This document shows, piece after piece, positions 24,431 through 33,611 of a stretch of 64,000 nt of DNA. The translations under genes were made by a program, and so were the position numbers. The notes under the pieces were generated by a model, which was given only the letters and a program-made list of their open reading frames with translations, was not told the origin of the DNA and did not search any database. The first letter of the stretch is position 1. Every line of letters begins with the position of its first letter. The DNA is from Neorhizobium petrolearium (GTDB lineage: Bacteria > Pseudomonadota > Alphaproteobacteria > Rhizobiales > Rhizobiaceae). The stretch lies in contig NZ_JAGGJW010000012.1 in NCBI RefSeq assembly GCF_017873175.1, forward strand, positions 62,001 to 126,000, read 5' to 3'.

Positions 24431-25855
24431 ATGAGCAACCATCTGAAGTTCTTCATCGACGGGACCTGGGTGAAGCCCGAAATTCCCGTCGCGCTCGATG
24501 TCATCGATCCTTCGACCGAAGAGGCCTATACGCAGATCGCGCTCGGCTCGACGATGGATGTGGACAAGGCGGTCGCCGCCGCAAAGGCCGCATTCACCTC
24601 CTTTTCCCAATGGTCGAAGGATGAGCGGCTGGCGCTTCTCAAGCGCATCCTTGCCGAATATGAAAAGCGCTACGAAGACATAGCCCAGGCCGTCTCACGG
24701 GAGATGGGTGCGCCGCTCGGTTTTGCCCGCGAGGCGCAGGCAGCGGCCGGCAAGGGGCATCTCGGCGCCACGATCGAGGCGCTGGAGAGATACGAATTCA
24801 CGGAAAGACGTGGCACGACCACGGTCGTCAAGGAGCCGATCGGCGTCTGTGCTCTGATCACACCCTGGAACTGGCCGCTTAACCAGATCACCTGCAAGGT
24901 AGGCCCTGCGATCGCCGCCGGCTGCACCATGGTGCTCAAACCTTCAGAGATCGCGCCGATTTCCGGCGTCATCTTCGCCGAGGTGATGGAGGCGGCCGGC
25001 ACGCCGAAGGGCGTCTTCAACCTCGTCAACGGCACAGGGCCGGACGTGGGGCAGGTGATGGCCGGCCATCCGGACGTGGACATGGTCTCCTTCACCGGCT
25101 CGACCCGCGCCGGCATCATCGTCGCCAAGACGGCTGCCGATACGGTGAAGCGCGTCGCGCAGGAGCTCGGCGGCAAATCTCCCAATATCATCCTGCCGGA
25201 TGCTGATTTCGAAAAAGCTGTGACGGAGGGAGTGACTGCGTGCTTCGGCAATTCGGGCCAGTCCTGCGATGCGCCGACCCGCATGCTGGTGCCGGCGACG
25301 CGGCATAGCGAGGCGCTTGAGATTGCCAAGACTGCTGCGGAGAAGCTCAAGACCGGCGATCCGCGCGCCGACGGCACCGATCTCGGCCCGGTCGTCAGCC
25401 AGACGCAGTTCGACAAGATCCAGCGGCTGATCGAGGCCGGCATTTCCGAGGGCGCGACGCTCGTCACCGGCGGACCGGGCCGCCCCGAGGGGCTCAATCG
25501 CGGCTATTACGTGCGGCCGACCGTGTTCGGTCATGTCACCAACGACATGACCATTGCCCGCGAGGAGATTTTCGGGCCGGTGCTTTCCGTTCTTTCCTAC
25601 GAGACGGAAGAGCAGGCGATCGAGATCGCCAATGATACGCCCTACGGGCTTGCCGCCTATATTCAGGGTGAACTCGGTCATGCCCGCGAGGTGGCGTCAC
25701 GCCTGCGCGCCGGTTCCGTCTACATCAACTATCCCGAATGGGACCTTTTCGCACCCTTCGGCGGCTACAAGCAGTCAGGCAACGGTCGCGAATATGCCGA
25801 CTGGGGCATACACGACTTCCTCGAAATCAAGGGGATCGTCGGTTACGGCGATTGA
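24431..25855 (+). CDS. NAD(P)-dependent aldehyde dehydrogenase
   Basis: 474 aa, ALDH superfamily. Visible landmarks are the LITPWNWPLNQI motif, the FTGSTRAG NAD-binding strand, catalytic Glu in VAQELGGKSPNI, and the nucleophilic Cys in FGNSGQSCDAPTR. The C-terminal PFGGYKQSGNGREYADWG is typical of the phenylacetaldehyde/aldehyde group. The ATG at 24431 has GGAGGT eight bases upstream; the longer frame from 24383 lacks one. It lies downstream of the mhq-like pair with an 87-bp gap; may oxidise an aldehyde from the same detoxification route, but this is guesswork. Confidence 0.88.
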   Translation: MSNHLKFFIDGTWVKPEIPVALDVIDPSTEEAYTQIALGSTMDVDKAVAAAKAAFTSFSQWSKDERLALLKRILAEYEKRYEDIAQAVSREMGAPLGFAREAQAAAGKGHLGATIEALERYEFTERRGTTTVVKEPIGVCALITPWNWPLNQITCKVGPAIAAGCTMVLKPSEIAPISGVIFAEVMEAAGTPKGVFNLVNGTGPDVGQVMAGHPDVDMVSFTGSTRAGIIVAKTAADTVKRVAQELGGKSPNIILPDADFEKAVTEGVTACFGNSGQSCDAPTRMLVPATRHSEALEIAKTAAEKLKTGDPRADGTDLGPVVSQTQFDKIQRLIEAGISEGATLVTGGPGRPEGLNRGYYVRPTVFGHVTNDMTIAREEIFGPVLSVLSYETEEQAIEIANDTPYGLAAYIQGELGHAREVASRLRAGSVYINYPEWDLFAPFGGYKQSGNGREYADWGIHDFLEIKGIVGYGD

Positions 25856-25866
25856 GCGGGCCGTTG

Positions 25867-26907
25867 TCAGATATGCGGCTCGGAAAAGGCGGTGCAGGCG
25901 CCGACATCCTTCCAGACCGGTTGCCTGCCGGCTTTCTTCGCCTTGCGGTCCGCGAACATGAGATAGAGATCGAGCTGGCGATCACGGATGCCCGGAATGA
26001 GGCTGGTGAGCGAGAAGGGCAGCGGCGTAAAGGGATTGGCGCGATGATAGGCGTGCAGTTCCACCCGGGTCGTGTGCCTGTCGCTGACGGCACGCGAATG
26101 GAAGGCATAGGTATCGGCCACCACTAGCGTGTTGGCAGGCACCGCCACCTTCTGCGGCGCGAAGTCGCCAAGCTCCGACAGTTCCGCGGGCGTGATGCGG
26201 AACGATCCGTCCGCGTGATGCGTGCGCTTGTCCGAATTGGCCAGCAGGCTTTGCCGGTATTCCCAGTCCAGCCGCTTTTCGGTGAGTTTGTGGCTCCCGG
26301 GCACGAATACGAATGGTCCGTCGTCCGGGCCGACGTCCTCCAGAAACAGCCAGGCCTTGGACGTCGAGTGAAAAGTATCCGCATGCAAGGCGGTCTGCGG
26401 ATCGGCCTGCTTGATTGCCGGTTCCGCGATGACGGACTGAATGAAATAGACCGGATCGCCTCCGGCGCCTCCCACATAACGGATGAGGCCGGCAATGGAC
26501 GGATCGCGGCTGAAGCGCGCCAGATCCGGCATCTTCGCCAGAAGCTGCGGATTGATGGGGATCATCCGCGTCACCGCCTGTCCCTGGCGCATCTCGCGGG
26601 CGGGCAGCGGCTCGTTCTGAAGGAAATCACGGATGCGCTGGAAGACGTCTGCGGGGAGGGCGTTTTCCCGGATGACGAAACCGTTGCGATCGAAGGCTGC
26701 TCTCTCCTCGGCGCTCACCGATAAGCCGAGCAATTTGCGACGGTAGTTGGCCATGCGGGCGGCGAGGCGGACGCGTTCGCGATGCAGGCCGAGTTCATTG
26801 AGGCGGGGATGCCCGAGCAGCGGATTCTTGCGAAAGGATTTCTCACTGCCGAAAATGCCGAGGGCAAAAGCCGGATAACGCCACCATTGGGCGACAGCGC
26901 GCGACAT
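25867..26907 (-). CDS. Phytanoyl-CoA dioxygenase (PhyH) family oxygenase
   Basis: 346 aa, Fe(II)/2-oxoglutarate-dependent hydroxylase type. The double-stranded beta helix shows the His-x-Asp pair in ALHADTFHS, a VFVPGSHKL segment and the distal His in YAFHSRA, with an Arg two turns later (TTRVELHAY). The first 50 residues are basic and Trp-rich, without a clear signal peptide. AGGAGGGGAG precedes the ATG. Substrate unknown: PhyH enzymes hydroxylate lipids, small metabolites or lipid A chains. Ends 12 bp from the convergent aldehyde dehydrogenase gene. Confidence 0.75.
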   Translation of the reverse strand: MSRAVAQWWRYPAFALGIFGSEKSFRKNPLLGHPRLNELGLHRERVRLAARMANYRRKLLGLSVSAEERAAFDRNGFVIRENALPADVFQRIRDFLQNEPLPAREMRQGQAVTRMIPINPQLLAKMPDLARFSRDPSIAGLIRYVGGAGGDPVYFIQSVIAEPAIKQADPQTALHADTFHSTSKAWLFLEDVGPDDGPFVFVPGSHKLTEKRLDWEYRQSLLANSDKRTHHADGSFRITPAELSELGDFAPQKVAVPANTLVVADTYAFHSRAVSDRHTTRVELHAYHRANPFTPLPFSLTSLIPGIRDRQLDLYLMFADRKAKKAGRQPVWKDVGACTAFSEPHI

Positions 26908-27123
26908 GGATCTCCCCTCCTTTGTCCCTGCATAATCCCTGATGAAGGATAATCAGAAAGAGGGGCGAGGCAAGAGGCCCGGAAATCGCGTGCCCTCTTC
27001 AACGGCGCCCCTGAAATGTTGCCGGCGTGGCATAACATCACCGATGCCTTGAATCCAGTGGAGAGAATCGATTTGCTGGTTTACCGTCCGATGCATCCAG
27101 CACGAACCGAAGAGCTTGCCCCC

Positions 27124-27513
27124 ATGAATCGTGTTTTCAATCCTCCTTCCGTGCGCAAGCCGTTCGGTGCCTACAATCATGGACTTCTGGTGCCGCCAGG
27201 CGCGAGCCTGCTGGTGACTTCCGGCCAACTTGGCATTTCGCCTGACGAGAAAATACCGTCGGACGTGACCAGGCAGGCGGAGCTTTGTTTCCAGGCGATC
27301 GGCGCGATTCTGAAAGAGGCGGGCATGACCTATGCGGACGTCATCCGCATTTCCGGCTTCGTGACGAGCCGCGAAGACTTTCCAGCCTATATGGCGGTGC
27401 GCGACCGCTACACGCTCGACCCGAAGCCGGTGTCGACGCTCATCATCGTCAGTGGCTTCACCCGGGCGGAATTCCTGGTCGAAGTGGAAGTGACAGCCGC
27501 CAAGGTGTTTTGA
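27124..27513 (+). CDS. RidA (YjgF/YER057c/UK114) family protein
   Basis: 129 aa, the compact chorismate-mutase-like fold of Rid proteins that hydrolyse reactive imines/enamines. Recognisable features are the early PPSVRKPFGAYNHG segment, a GQLGISPDE strand, an ADVIRISGFV motif and the C-terminal LVEVEVTAAK. The usual Arg of RidA itself is not obvious at the canonical place (Ser-Gly-Phe-Thr-Arg near the end may supply one), so it may be a Rid1-7 subfamily member with another substrate. I chose 27124 since the upstream extension has no Rid pattern. Convergent with a lipoprotein gene, 6 bp apart. Confidence 0.8.
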   Translation: MNRVFNPPSVRKPFGAYNHGLLVPPGASLLVTSGQLGISPDEKIPSDVTRQAELCFQAIGAILKEAGMTYADVIRISGFVTSREDFPAYMAVRDRYTLDPKPVSTLIIVSGFTRAEFLVEVEVTAAKVF

Positions 27514-27519
27514 GCGCCG

Positions 27520-28233
27520 TCAAAATTCGACAACAGATATAATCCTTGCCTGCCGTCGCGGGGGAACTTGCGGCATATCGGGAGGAATCCGGAAGGTCCG
27601 CAATTTGGCACTTGTTGAAATATCGGGAAATACCGCGTTTATTTCAGCGAGGTGGTCCTTTGAAATCTGCGATCTTTCGCAGGCACCTTTCTCGTTCCAG
27701 AGACGTCTTGCAATGCCGCTGCTCACGGCAGAAGTCACTGCTTCTCCGGCAAGGTCGTTCCTTGCCACCTTCCTTTCATCGATGAGGGCATGGATGGCCT
27801 CCCCAACGATCCTGGCTGACTCGTCGAAGTCGACATCGCGCAGGTCTTGAAAGCGGGCGTCCGGAGCCTCGTCCACGAGGCAATGCCTCGCCACGAAAAG
27901 CCAGTCGTGAATCATGTAGGCCGGCGCATAGCCCCAGGGTGAAAGTCCCTTGAACATCTGGGCGATCTTGGGGATGGAGCCGCCGTCGGTATACATGACG
28001 CCCGGCTTTATGGCACCCGCCGTGCGGCTGCCCGAAGGCCGCGTGAAGGTGAGCTCATTTCCGGGAGCCGGGACAAAGACAAACTTGCCGTCTCCGCTGG
28101 AATTGCCTTCGCCGACCCACATGACAAAGAGCTTGCCGCTGAAGGAGCCGGGTTTCAGATCACGATAGTAAATCGTTCCGCAGCCGACCAAAACAAGCAA
28201 GGCAATACAAGCCGCATAAATGCCTTTTTGCAT
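27520..28233 (-). CDS. DUF1353 lipoprotein
   Basis: 237 aa. Lipobox Leu-Val-Gly-Cys at residues 15-18 after a short basic/hydrophobic signal, so a membrane-anchored lipoprotein. The body shows the DUF1353 pattern: YTDGGSIPKI and, later, MIHDWLFVARH, with Asp/His residues resembling a metallopeptidase-like site. The family is often phage-linked or envelope-linked. Base composition is visibly lower in GC than its neighbours, suggesting acquisition. GGAGGGGG ribosome binding site. Function unknown. Confidence 0.7.
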   Translation of the reverse strand: MQKGIYAACIALLVLVGCGTIYYRDLKPGSFSGKLFVMWVGEGNSSGDGKFVFVPAPGNELTFTRPSGSRTAGAIKPGVMYTDGGSIPKIAQMFKGLSPWGYAPAYMIHDWLFVARHCLVDEAPDARFQDLRDVDFDESARIVGEAIHALIDERKVARNDLAGEAVTSAVSSGIARRLWNEKGACERSQISKDHLAEINAVFPDISTSAKLRTFRIPPDMPQVPPRRQARIISVVEF

Positions 28234-28409
28234 CTATCTGCCCCCTCCGTTTGGGGATATTGCCTCAGCTATACTTCGGATGCAACTATAGGTGATTTTT
28301 GTTTTATTTGCCCTTTATTGCTGTATCTGCTTCCGGTCATGCCACACGCGGATCTGCGACGTGATCCTTTCCTGCGGATTACGGCTCATCGTCGCCGTTA
28401 GGAAGAAGC

Positions 28410-28985
28410 TCAGTACCCGCAGCTTCTGAGCTGGGCCTCGTACCGTTCGGCCATGGCGGCCGATTTCTGTGCCGCCCGTCGCGTGCCGGAGGAGAACTGG
28501 CCGCGCGAATAGCCCGCCTGGCCGGAATAATAGGCAAGGTAGAGATTGTAGCTGTCGGTGAGCGGAATGCCGTTCTTTACATGGCTCTGGTTGTGATACC
28601 AGCCGACGAAATGGATGGCGTCGCCGAAATCGCTGCGGCTTGCCCTCCAGCGGCCTGTCTCCTTCTTGTACTGGAGCCAGGTGCCGTCGAGCGCCTGCGC
28701 ATAGCCGTAGGCGGAAGAAACGCGGCCCCACGGGATAATGCCGAGGACATATTTGCGCGGCGGCTTGGCATAGGGCCGGAAGCCGGATTCCACGTAGATC
28801 GTCGCCATCAGGGTCGGCACCGGCACCCCGAATTCCCGTTCCGCCGCCTTGGCCTGGCGCGACCAGTTGTTGAAGAGGCCGTCCTTCTGCTCGAAGATCG
28901 CGCAGGCATTCGTGACCCGGCTCGGCGCGGAGGCGCAGGCGGTCAGTGTGAGGGCCATGAGGGCGATGAAAAACGCAATACGCAT
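28410..28985 (-). CDS. Transglycosylase SLT-domain lipoprotein
   Basis: 191 aa with signal and lipobox (Leu-Thr-Ala-Cys at 14-17). The catalytic-type Glu lies in MATIYVESGFRPYA, followed by SSAYGYAQALDGTW, the pattern of lysozyme-like lytic transglycosylases that cleave peptidoglycan. Later the YHNQSHVKNGIPL and YNLYLAYYSGQAGY segments match the family. Anchored in the outer or inner membrane facing the periplasm. Separated from the DUF1353 gene by 176 bp with nothing recognisable. Function in wall turnover is inferred. Confidence 0.82.
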   Translation of the reverse strand: MRIAFFIALMALTLTACASAPSRVTNACAIFEQKDGLFNNWSRQAKAAEREFGVPVPTLMATIYVESGFRPYAKPPRKYVLGIIPWGRVSSAYGYAQALDGTWLQYKKETGRWRASRSDFGDAIHFVGWYHNQSHVKNGIPLTDSYNLYLAYYSGQAGYSRGQFSSGTRRAAQKSAAMAERYEAQLRSCGY

Positions 28986-29039
28986 CGCTTAATCTCTCAA
29001 GTTCGAGAGATTAATAACCGGTAAAATTTAAGGAAAAGT

Positions 29040-30233
29040 TTAGTGGCTGATATGGGCCGCAGATTCTCCACGCCCCACCAGCCAGTTGCGGACGATGACG
29101 CCAAGCGCAGTCGTTGCGGCAATACCTTCCAGGCCGAGCCCGATTGCCGGCGCGACGAGGCCAAGCAGACCGAAGATGAGGAGCGCATAACGGGAGAAGC
29201 CGTTACAGGCAAAGCGGTCGCGCACAAACCAGAGGCTTGCGTAATAGATGGCGACGGGGATCGCCACCGCATAGTCACCGACGAGAAGCGGCACCTCCGA
29301 ATGATGGGTGATGATGTCGACCAGCGCGGCAAAGCCTGCCCCGACGGCCGCCCCGGACGCGAAAATGAAGAAGTGGCCGTAACCCCATAACAACGACCGG
29401 CTGAGCTTGCGGGAGCCGAGATGTTCCTGGCGGGCGAAATAGGCCCACCAGAGCGCGAAGACAATGACGAGTGCCGAAAGCGCCGTGTGCACCAGCATGA
29501 TGTCGAAATGGCCAGCCACCTGCCTGAGCGCCATGGAGCCGGAGAGCAACGTTTCTCCCAGCACGATGATGTTCAAAAGGCCGTAACGCTCGATGATATG
29601 ATGGCGATGCCAGGGCGTGTTGGCGCTGAGAGGCTCCGCAATCGCGGGGACGGCTATTTCGAGAATAGCGCCGATCACGAACATGGCATAGGCCGTGCCG
29701 GTGGAGACCGGCTGCACGGCAAGGAAGGCGACCCAATAGAGTTGGGCGATGAAGATGCCGGCCGCATAGGCAAGCGCGGTGCGGCGGCGGTTGGGATCGT
29801 GATAGGCGGCGCGAAGCCAGAGGATGATCATGGCAATGCGCATGATCACATAGCCGAAGATCACCATGGTAAAATCCGGCTCTTCCGTGAAGAGTGCCGG
29901 AATGCCGGCGGCCATCGTCAGCGAGCCGCCCATGATAACCATGGTCAAGAGCCGGTAGACGACGTCGTCATTGTCGTAGGCCGAGGCGAACCAGGTGAAA
30001 TTCATCCAGGCCCACCAGATGGCGAAGAAGGCCATGGCGAAGGTGATGACGCCCTGGGCGGCGTGGTTTTCCGCAATCGCATGGTGCAGGCCGGCGGCGG
30101 CAGAGGCAATCGCGATCACCGATACGAGGTCGAACAGCAATTCGAGCGAGGTCGCGACGCGGTGATGTTCGTCCGGATCGCGGGAGTGAAGGGGGCGGAG
30201 AAAACCGGCGATCGGTGAGGCTTGGTTCGTCAT
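29040..30233 (-). CDS. ltrA: Low-temperature requirement protein A (LtrA) family membrane protein
   Basis: 397 aa, about 12 hydrophobic segments. The N-terminal LELLFDLVSVIAIA followed by a short His-containing segment and the WAWMNFTWFASAYDNDD motif are diagnostic of LtrA proteins, as is ERYGLLNIIVLGETLL in the middle. Listeria LtrA is needed for growth in the cold; the biochemical role is unknown. I used the ATG at 30233 because AAGGA lies ten bases before it and only one base before the first ATG. Divergent from a GNAT gene. Confidence 0.88.
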   Translation of the reverse strand: MTNQASPIAGFLRPLHSRDPDEHHRVATSLELLFDLVSVIAIASAAAGLHHAIAENHAAQGVITFAMAFFAIWWAWMNFTWFASAYDNDDVVYRLLTMVIMGGSLTMAAGIPALFTEEPDFTMVIFGYVIMRIAMIILWLRAAYHDPNRRRTALAYAAGIFIAQLYWVAFLAVQPVSTGTAYAMFVIGAILEIAVPAIAEPLSANTPWHRHHIIERYGLLNIIVLGETLLSGSMALRQVAGHFDIMLVHTALSALVIVFALWWAYFARQEHLGSRKLSRSLLWGYGHFFIFASGAAVGAGFAALVDIITHHSEVPLLVGDYAVAIPVAIYYASLWFVRDRFACNGFSRYALLIFGLLGLVAPAIGLGLEGIAATTALGVIVRNWLVGRGESAAHISH

Positions 30234-30327
30234 CGTTCGCATGTCCTTGAATCAACAGTCGAGATGACGAATAGCGCAAAAAAGCGTTCTCAAGTAAAGA
30301 CCGACTCCATCGAGCAGCGGAGGGAAG

Positions 30328-30933
30328 ATGCCGGAGGTTCTTGACACCGATCGACTGGTCTTGCGGAAGCTCAAGCGAGCCGACGTGCCTATCCTGCATC
30401 GCATCTTCGGCGATGCCGAGAGCATGCGGTATTATCCGCGCTCCAAGACCCTGGAGGAGACATTCGCCTGGTTCGAAAAGCTTGCCTTTCAAAGCTATGC
30501 GGAAAATGATTTCGGTCTTTGGGGAATCGTCGAGAAGGCGGGCGGCGAACTGATCGGCGACTGCGGGATTACGCTGCAGAAAACGCCATCAGGCTTGGAG
30601 CCGGAGATTGGCTATCATCTGCGGCGCGAATGGTTGGGGCGTGGTTATGCCATCGAGGCCGCCTCCGCCTGCCGGGACTACGGCCTCACCAAACTGAGAT
30701 TCCGGCGAGTTGTCTCGATCGTCAGTCCGGAGAATGTTCCCTCCCTGCATGTGGCGGCCAGAATTCACCATCGGTGGGAGACCTATCGGACCGTGACGTC
30801 TGCGGGTGCGGACGCGGATCGGTTTCTTTTCATTTCCGAAAACGTCGACGGGCCGGAAATGACAGATGCCGGAGCCCGAATTGCTGCGGTCGAGGCTGAG
30901 GCCTTGCGTTTGCGGCGCGGTGCCCAATGCTGA
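30328..30933 (+). CDS. GNAT-family N-acetyltransferase (RimJ-like)
   Basis: 201 aa. LDTDRLVLRKLKRADVP opening, GLWGIVEKAGGELIGDCGI strands and the acetyl-CoA loop WLGRGYAIEAA are typical of the RimJ/RimL group that acetylates N-termini or small amines. The usual C-terminal beta strand after Asn-Val-Pro-Ser-Leu is followed by an unusually long, Ala/Arg-rich tail of about 30 residues. GGAGGGAAG directly precedes the ATG. Substrate unknown. Confidence 0.8.
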   Translation: MPEVLDTDRLVLRKLKRADVPILHRIFGDAESMRYYPRSKTLEETFAWFEKLAFQSYAENDFGLWGIVEKAGGELIGDCGITLQKTPSGLEPEIGYHLRREWLGRGYAIEAASACRDYGLTKLRFRRVVSIVSPENVPSLHVAARIHHRWETYRTVTSAGADADRFLFISENVDGPEMTDAGARIAAVEAEALRLRRGAQC

Positions 30934-31047
30934 AGGCAAGGAAAAATCTTGTTTCGCATAGGCTGATGTCGGCGAAGTGAAGGCTGCGGCGTCCTTGGGT
31001 GGAAGGCGCGGATGCGCTTTGAAACGCAAAGCCGGAGGAGAGAGCCA

Positions 31048-31617
31048 ATGACGGCCAAAATCATCGTTTCGCAGTACATCTCGCTTGATGGCGTGATTGA
31101 AGACCCGGTCGGGATGGAGAATTCCGGTCTCGGTGACTGGACCGGCCCCTTCACGCGCGGGCCGGACGGCGACAAATTCAAGCGTGCGGAGCTGTTCTCC
31201 GCTTCCGCCGTGCTGCTCGGGCGCATGACCTATGACAGCTTCGCCGCCGTCTGGCCGCTGGTGAAGGACGAGGAAGGCTTTGCCGACCGGATGAACAGCA
31301 TGCCGAAATTCGTCGCCTCGAACAGCCCTTCGGAAGCGGGCTGGAACAATACGACGGTGCTCTCCGGCGATGTCGTCGCGAGAGTCGGGGAGCTCAAGGA
31401 AAAGCTCGACGGCAACATCCTGATCTACGGTAGCGCAGGCCTGGTGCATTCGCTGATGCCGGTCGGGCTGATCGACCGGTATAACCTGATGGTCTATCCG
31501 ACCGTGCTCGGGCGCGGCACACGGCTCTTTCCGGCGGGATATTCCGTGGCTCAGATGAAACTCATCGACGTGCGGCCGTTCAACGACGGCATCGTCCATC
31601 TGCGCTACGAGGCGTGA
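31048..31617 (+). CDS. Dihydrofolate reductase-like (RibD C-terminal domain) protein
   Basis: 189 aa. SQYISLDGVIEDP near the start, LLGRMTYDSFAAVWP, and the GSAGLVHSLMPVGLIDRYNLMVYPTVLGRG segment with its conserved Asp are the hallmark of the DHFR/RibD-C superfamily (YyaP/YwjB-like), NADPH-dependent reductases of unknown substrate. The ATG at 31048 follows GGAGGAGAGAG; an upstream frame from 31012 adds only a basic leader. Ends 3 bp before a convergent gene. Confidence 0.82.
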   Translation: MTAKIIVSQYISLDGVIEDPVGMENSGLGDWTGPFTRGPDGDKFKRAELFSASAVLLGRMTYDSFAAVWPLVKDEEGFADRMNSMPKFVASNSPSEAGWNNTTVLSGDVVARVGELKEKLDGNILIYGSAGLVHSLMPVGLIDRYNLMVYPTVLGRGTRLFPAGYSVAQMKLIDVRPFNDGIVHLRYEA

Positions 31618-31620
31618 AGA

Positions 31621-32202
31621 TCAGAAGCGCTCCATCTCTCGTTTCACTCTAGCGAGGAAGGCTGCGCGGGTTTCGGGCGTGCAGTTGTTCATGTCGTAAT
31701 GGGCGAGAAATTTGACCGCCCTGGCCGGATTGGTCTGGACGCGCAGCACGCGCCTGGCGAGTTTCCTTGGCGGGTCGCCGGCAAGGAAGGCACGCCAGCG
31801 GGTGGCGCCATAGGTCAGCACGACCGCCACTTTCCGGATGTTGTCGAGCTTGCGGGTCAGCTTTCCACCTTCCATCTCGAAGGTCACGCCCGGCAGCCAG
31901 ACGCGGTCGAAATAGCCTTTGAGCATCGCCGGCCAACCGAAATTCCAGACGGGCGTGACGATCACCAGGCCCTCCGCCTTCTGGAGCCGGTCGACATAAG
32001 GTCTCACGAGTTCCAGATTGTCGGGATAGGTGTGATAAATCATCCGGTCATGGCGGGACATGACCGGATCGAAGCCTTCCGCGTAGAGATTGCAGTCATC
32101 TACCTCATGCCCGGCTTTCCCCAAGCTCTCACGCGTCTGCTCATACAGCGCAGCGCTGTAGCTCGATTCGACCGGATGCGAGTGGAGAAGCAAAACGCGC
32201 AT
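31621..32202 (-). CDS. Flavodoxin-fold NAD(P)H quinone reductase (Flavodoxin_2 family)
   Basis: 193 aa. LLLHSHPVESSYSAALYEQ (FMN phosphate loop), VTPVWNFGWPAMLKGYFDRVWLPG and a TYGATRWR segment mark the NQO/MdaB/KefF-type flavin reductases. It is the last gene of an operon: its ATG overlaps the stop of the FAD oxidase gene (TAATG), so its product is likely needed with that oxidase, for example to recycle a quinone or flavin. Cytoplasmic. Confidence 0.82.
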   Translation of the reverse strand: MRVLLLHSHPVESSYSAALYEQTRESLGKAGHEVDDCNLYAEGFDPVMSRHDRMIYHTYPDNLELVRPYVDRLQKAEGLVIVTPVWNFGWPAMLKGYFDRVWLPGVTFEMEGGKLTRKLDNIRKVAVVLTYGATRWRAFLAGDPPRKLARRVLRVQTNPARAVKFLAHYDMNNCTPETRAAFLARVKREMERF

Positions 32203-33608
32203 TAGCCGCCTGCCGCTGCAAGTCCGGGGAAGAGGTAGTTCTTGCCGGCCGAGAAATCGAAATCCGGATTATCCCAGGCGATCATCTTGCCGGGGTTCAA
32301 CAGGCCTTTCGGGTCCGTTTCCTTCTTGAAGGCAAGCTGCACCACGTCCGTCTGTTTCATGCCGCCTTCCTCCAACGTGTAGCGGTGCGGGTTGAAGATC
32401 GGGCAACCGTTGTCGCGGTGGATCTGCATGATCTCCTCCAGCCGCTCCCTGGTCGTGTAGCGCACCAGGGGAAGCCCGGAGCACTGCATGCGGCCGTCGA
32501 ATCTGATGAATTCCAGATGGCCCGGCACTTCGTCGCCAAAAATCTTCACCATTTTCTCGACCTTGGCAACATGGTCAGGCCCCGGATACTGGACCTGCAG
32601 ATAGGTGAAGTTCGGATCGACCTTCAAGGCGCGCAATGTCGTGTGGTTCCACGCAAGTTCATAGGCATGCGGGATGCCCTTCATGCTCTCGACCTTGTCG
32701 GAACGGAAAAGGATTTCGCCCTTCTGGCGCTCGGTGAAGGCGGTGAAGGCATCCATGGAGTGGGGAGCCACCATCAGCACGCAGATCGACTGGCCGCGAT
32801 GGCGGATGAACGGCTTGTGGCGCGGGAAATAGTCATAGGGGATCGGGGCTGCGATCGGCGCGATCTCCTTCACCAGGATACCGTTCTTGTGGGCGATGGC
32901 ATCGCCGAAGCGTACCGCATCCATGAAGTCGTCGTAACCGACCAGCACGTCCACCCAGTCATAGGCCGGCGCCAGCGGCATCTCGACCTCGACGATGATG
33001 CCGTTGGTGCCGTAGGCGTGGGTGACCTTCTGCAGGTCCCAGGCGGTGAGGTCCAGCACGCGCGGTTCTGCTTCCATGGTGACGACGCGCAGGCGCAGGA
33101 TATTGCCGAGGTCGCGCAGGCCGCCCCAATGGATCGAGCCGACGCCTCCGGAGCCGCCAGCGACGAAGCCGCCGATCGTCGCCGTCTGGGCGGTGGAGGG
33201 GTGGAAGCGCAGTTCCTGGCCGGAATGCGCTCTCGTCTGGCGGTCGAGTTCGGCGATCACGACGCCCGGCTCGGCGATCACGCGGCCCGGATGGATTTCC
33301 TTGATCCTGTTCATGTTGATGAGGTTCAGGACGATGCCGCCGGAAAGCGGCATGGCCTGGCCGTAGTTCCCGGTGCCGGCGCCACGGGGTGTGACAGGCA
33401 CGCCATGGGCATAGGCGACCTGCAGGGTGCGGATCACCTCTTCTTCGGTCTTCGGCGAGACCACGAGGTCGGCGGTGACGTTTTCGAGCTCTTCCTTCAG
33501 GATCGGCGAATACCAGTAGAAATCGCGGCTCTTCTGGCGCACCAGCGCCGGATTGTCCTCCACCGCGATGCCTTCGAGCTCCTGTTTGATCTTGGCGTAA
33601 TCGGCCAT
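32202..33608 (-). CDS. FAD-linked oxidase (GlcD / VAO family)
   Basis: 468 aa. N-terminal FAD_binding_4 domain with VVSPKTEEEVIRTLQVAYAHGVPVTPRGAGTGNYGQ, and the GGFVAGGSGGVGSIHWG loop. The C-terminal half carries a predicted substrate cap and ends with LLNPGKMIAW, matching the Lys-Gly-Leu-x-Asn-Pro-Gly-Lys motif of D-lactate/glycolate oxidases and alkyl hydroxyacid dehydrogenases. It lies between a cytosine-deaminase-like hydrolase (3 bp gap) and a quinone reductase (overlap). The substrate is presumably an oxidisable product of the hydrolase, but is unknown. Confidence 0.85.
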   Translation of the reverse strand: MADYAKIKQELEGIAVEDNPALVRQKSRDFYWYSPILKEELENVTADLVVSPKTEEEVIRTLQVAYAHGVPVTPRGAGTGNYGQAMPLSGGIVLNLINMNRIKEIHPGRVIAEPGVVIAELDRQTRAHSGQELRFHPSTAQTATIGGFVAGGSGGVGSIHWGGLRDLGNILRLRVVTMEAEPRVLDLTAWDLQKVTHAYGTNGIIVEVEMPLAPAYDWVDVLVGYDDFMDAVRFGDAIAHKNGILVKEIAPIAAPIPYDYFPRHKPFIRHRGQSICVLMVAPHSMDAFTAFTERQKGEILFRSDKVESMKGIPHAYELAWNHTTLRALKVDPNFTYLQVQYPGPDHVAKVEKMVKIFGDEVPGHLEFIRFDGRMQCSGLPLVRYTTRERLEEIMQIHRDNGCPIFNPHRYTLEEGGMKQTDVVQLAFKKETDPKGLLNPGKMIAWDNPDFDFSAGKNYLFPGLAAAGG

Positions 33609-33611
33609 GCC

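Noticed and set aside
30328..30933. Frameshift near the end of the RimJ-like acetyltransferase
   Set aside because: The C-terminal tail is odd, but other frames did not restore a better family end, so I treat it as natural variation.
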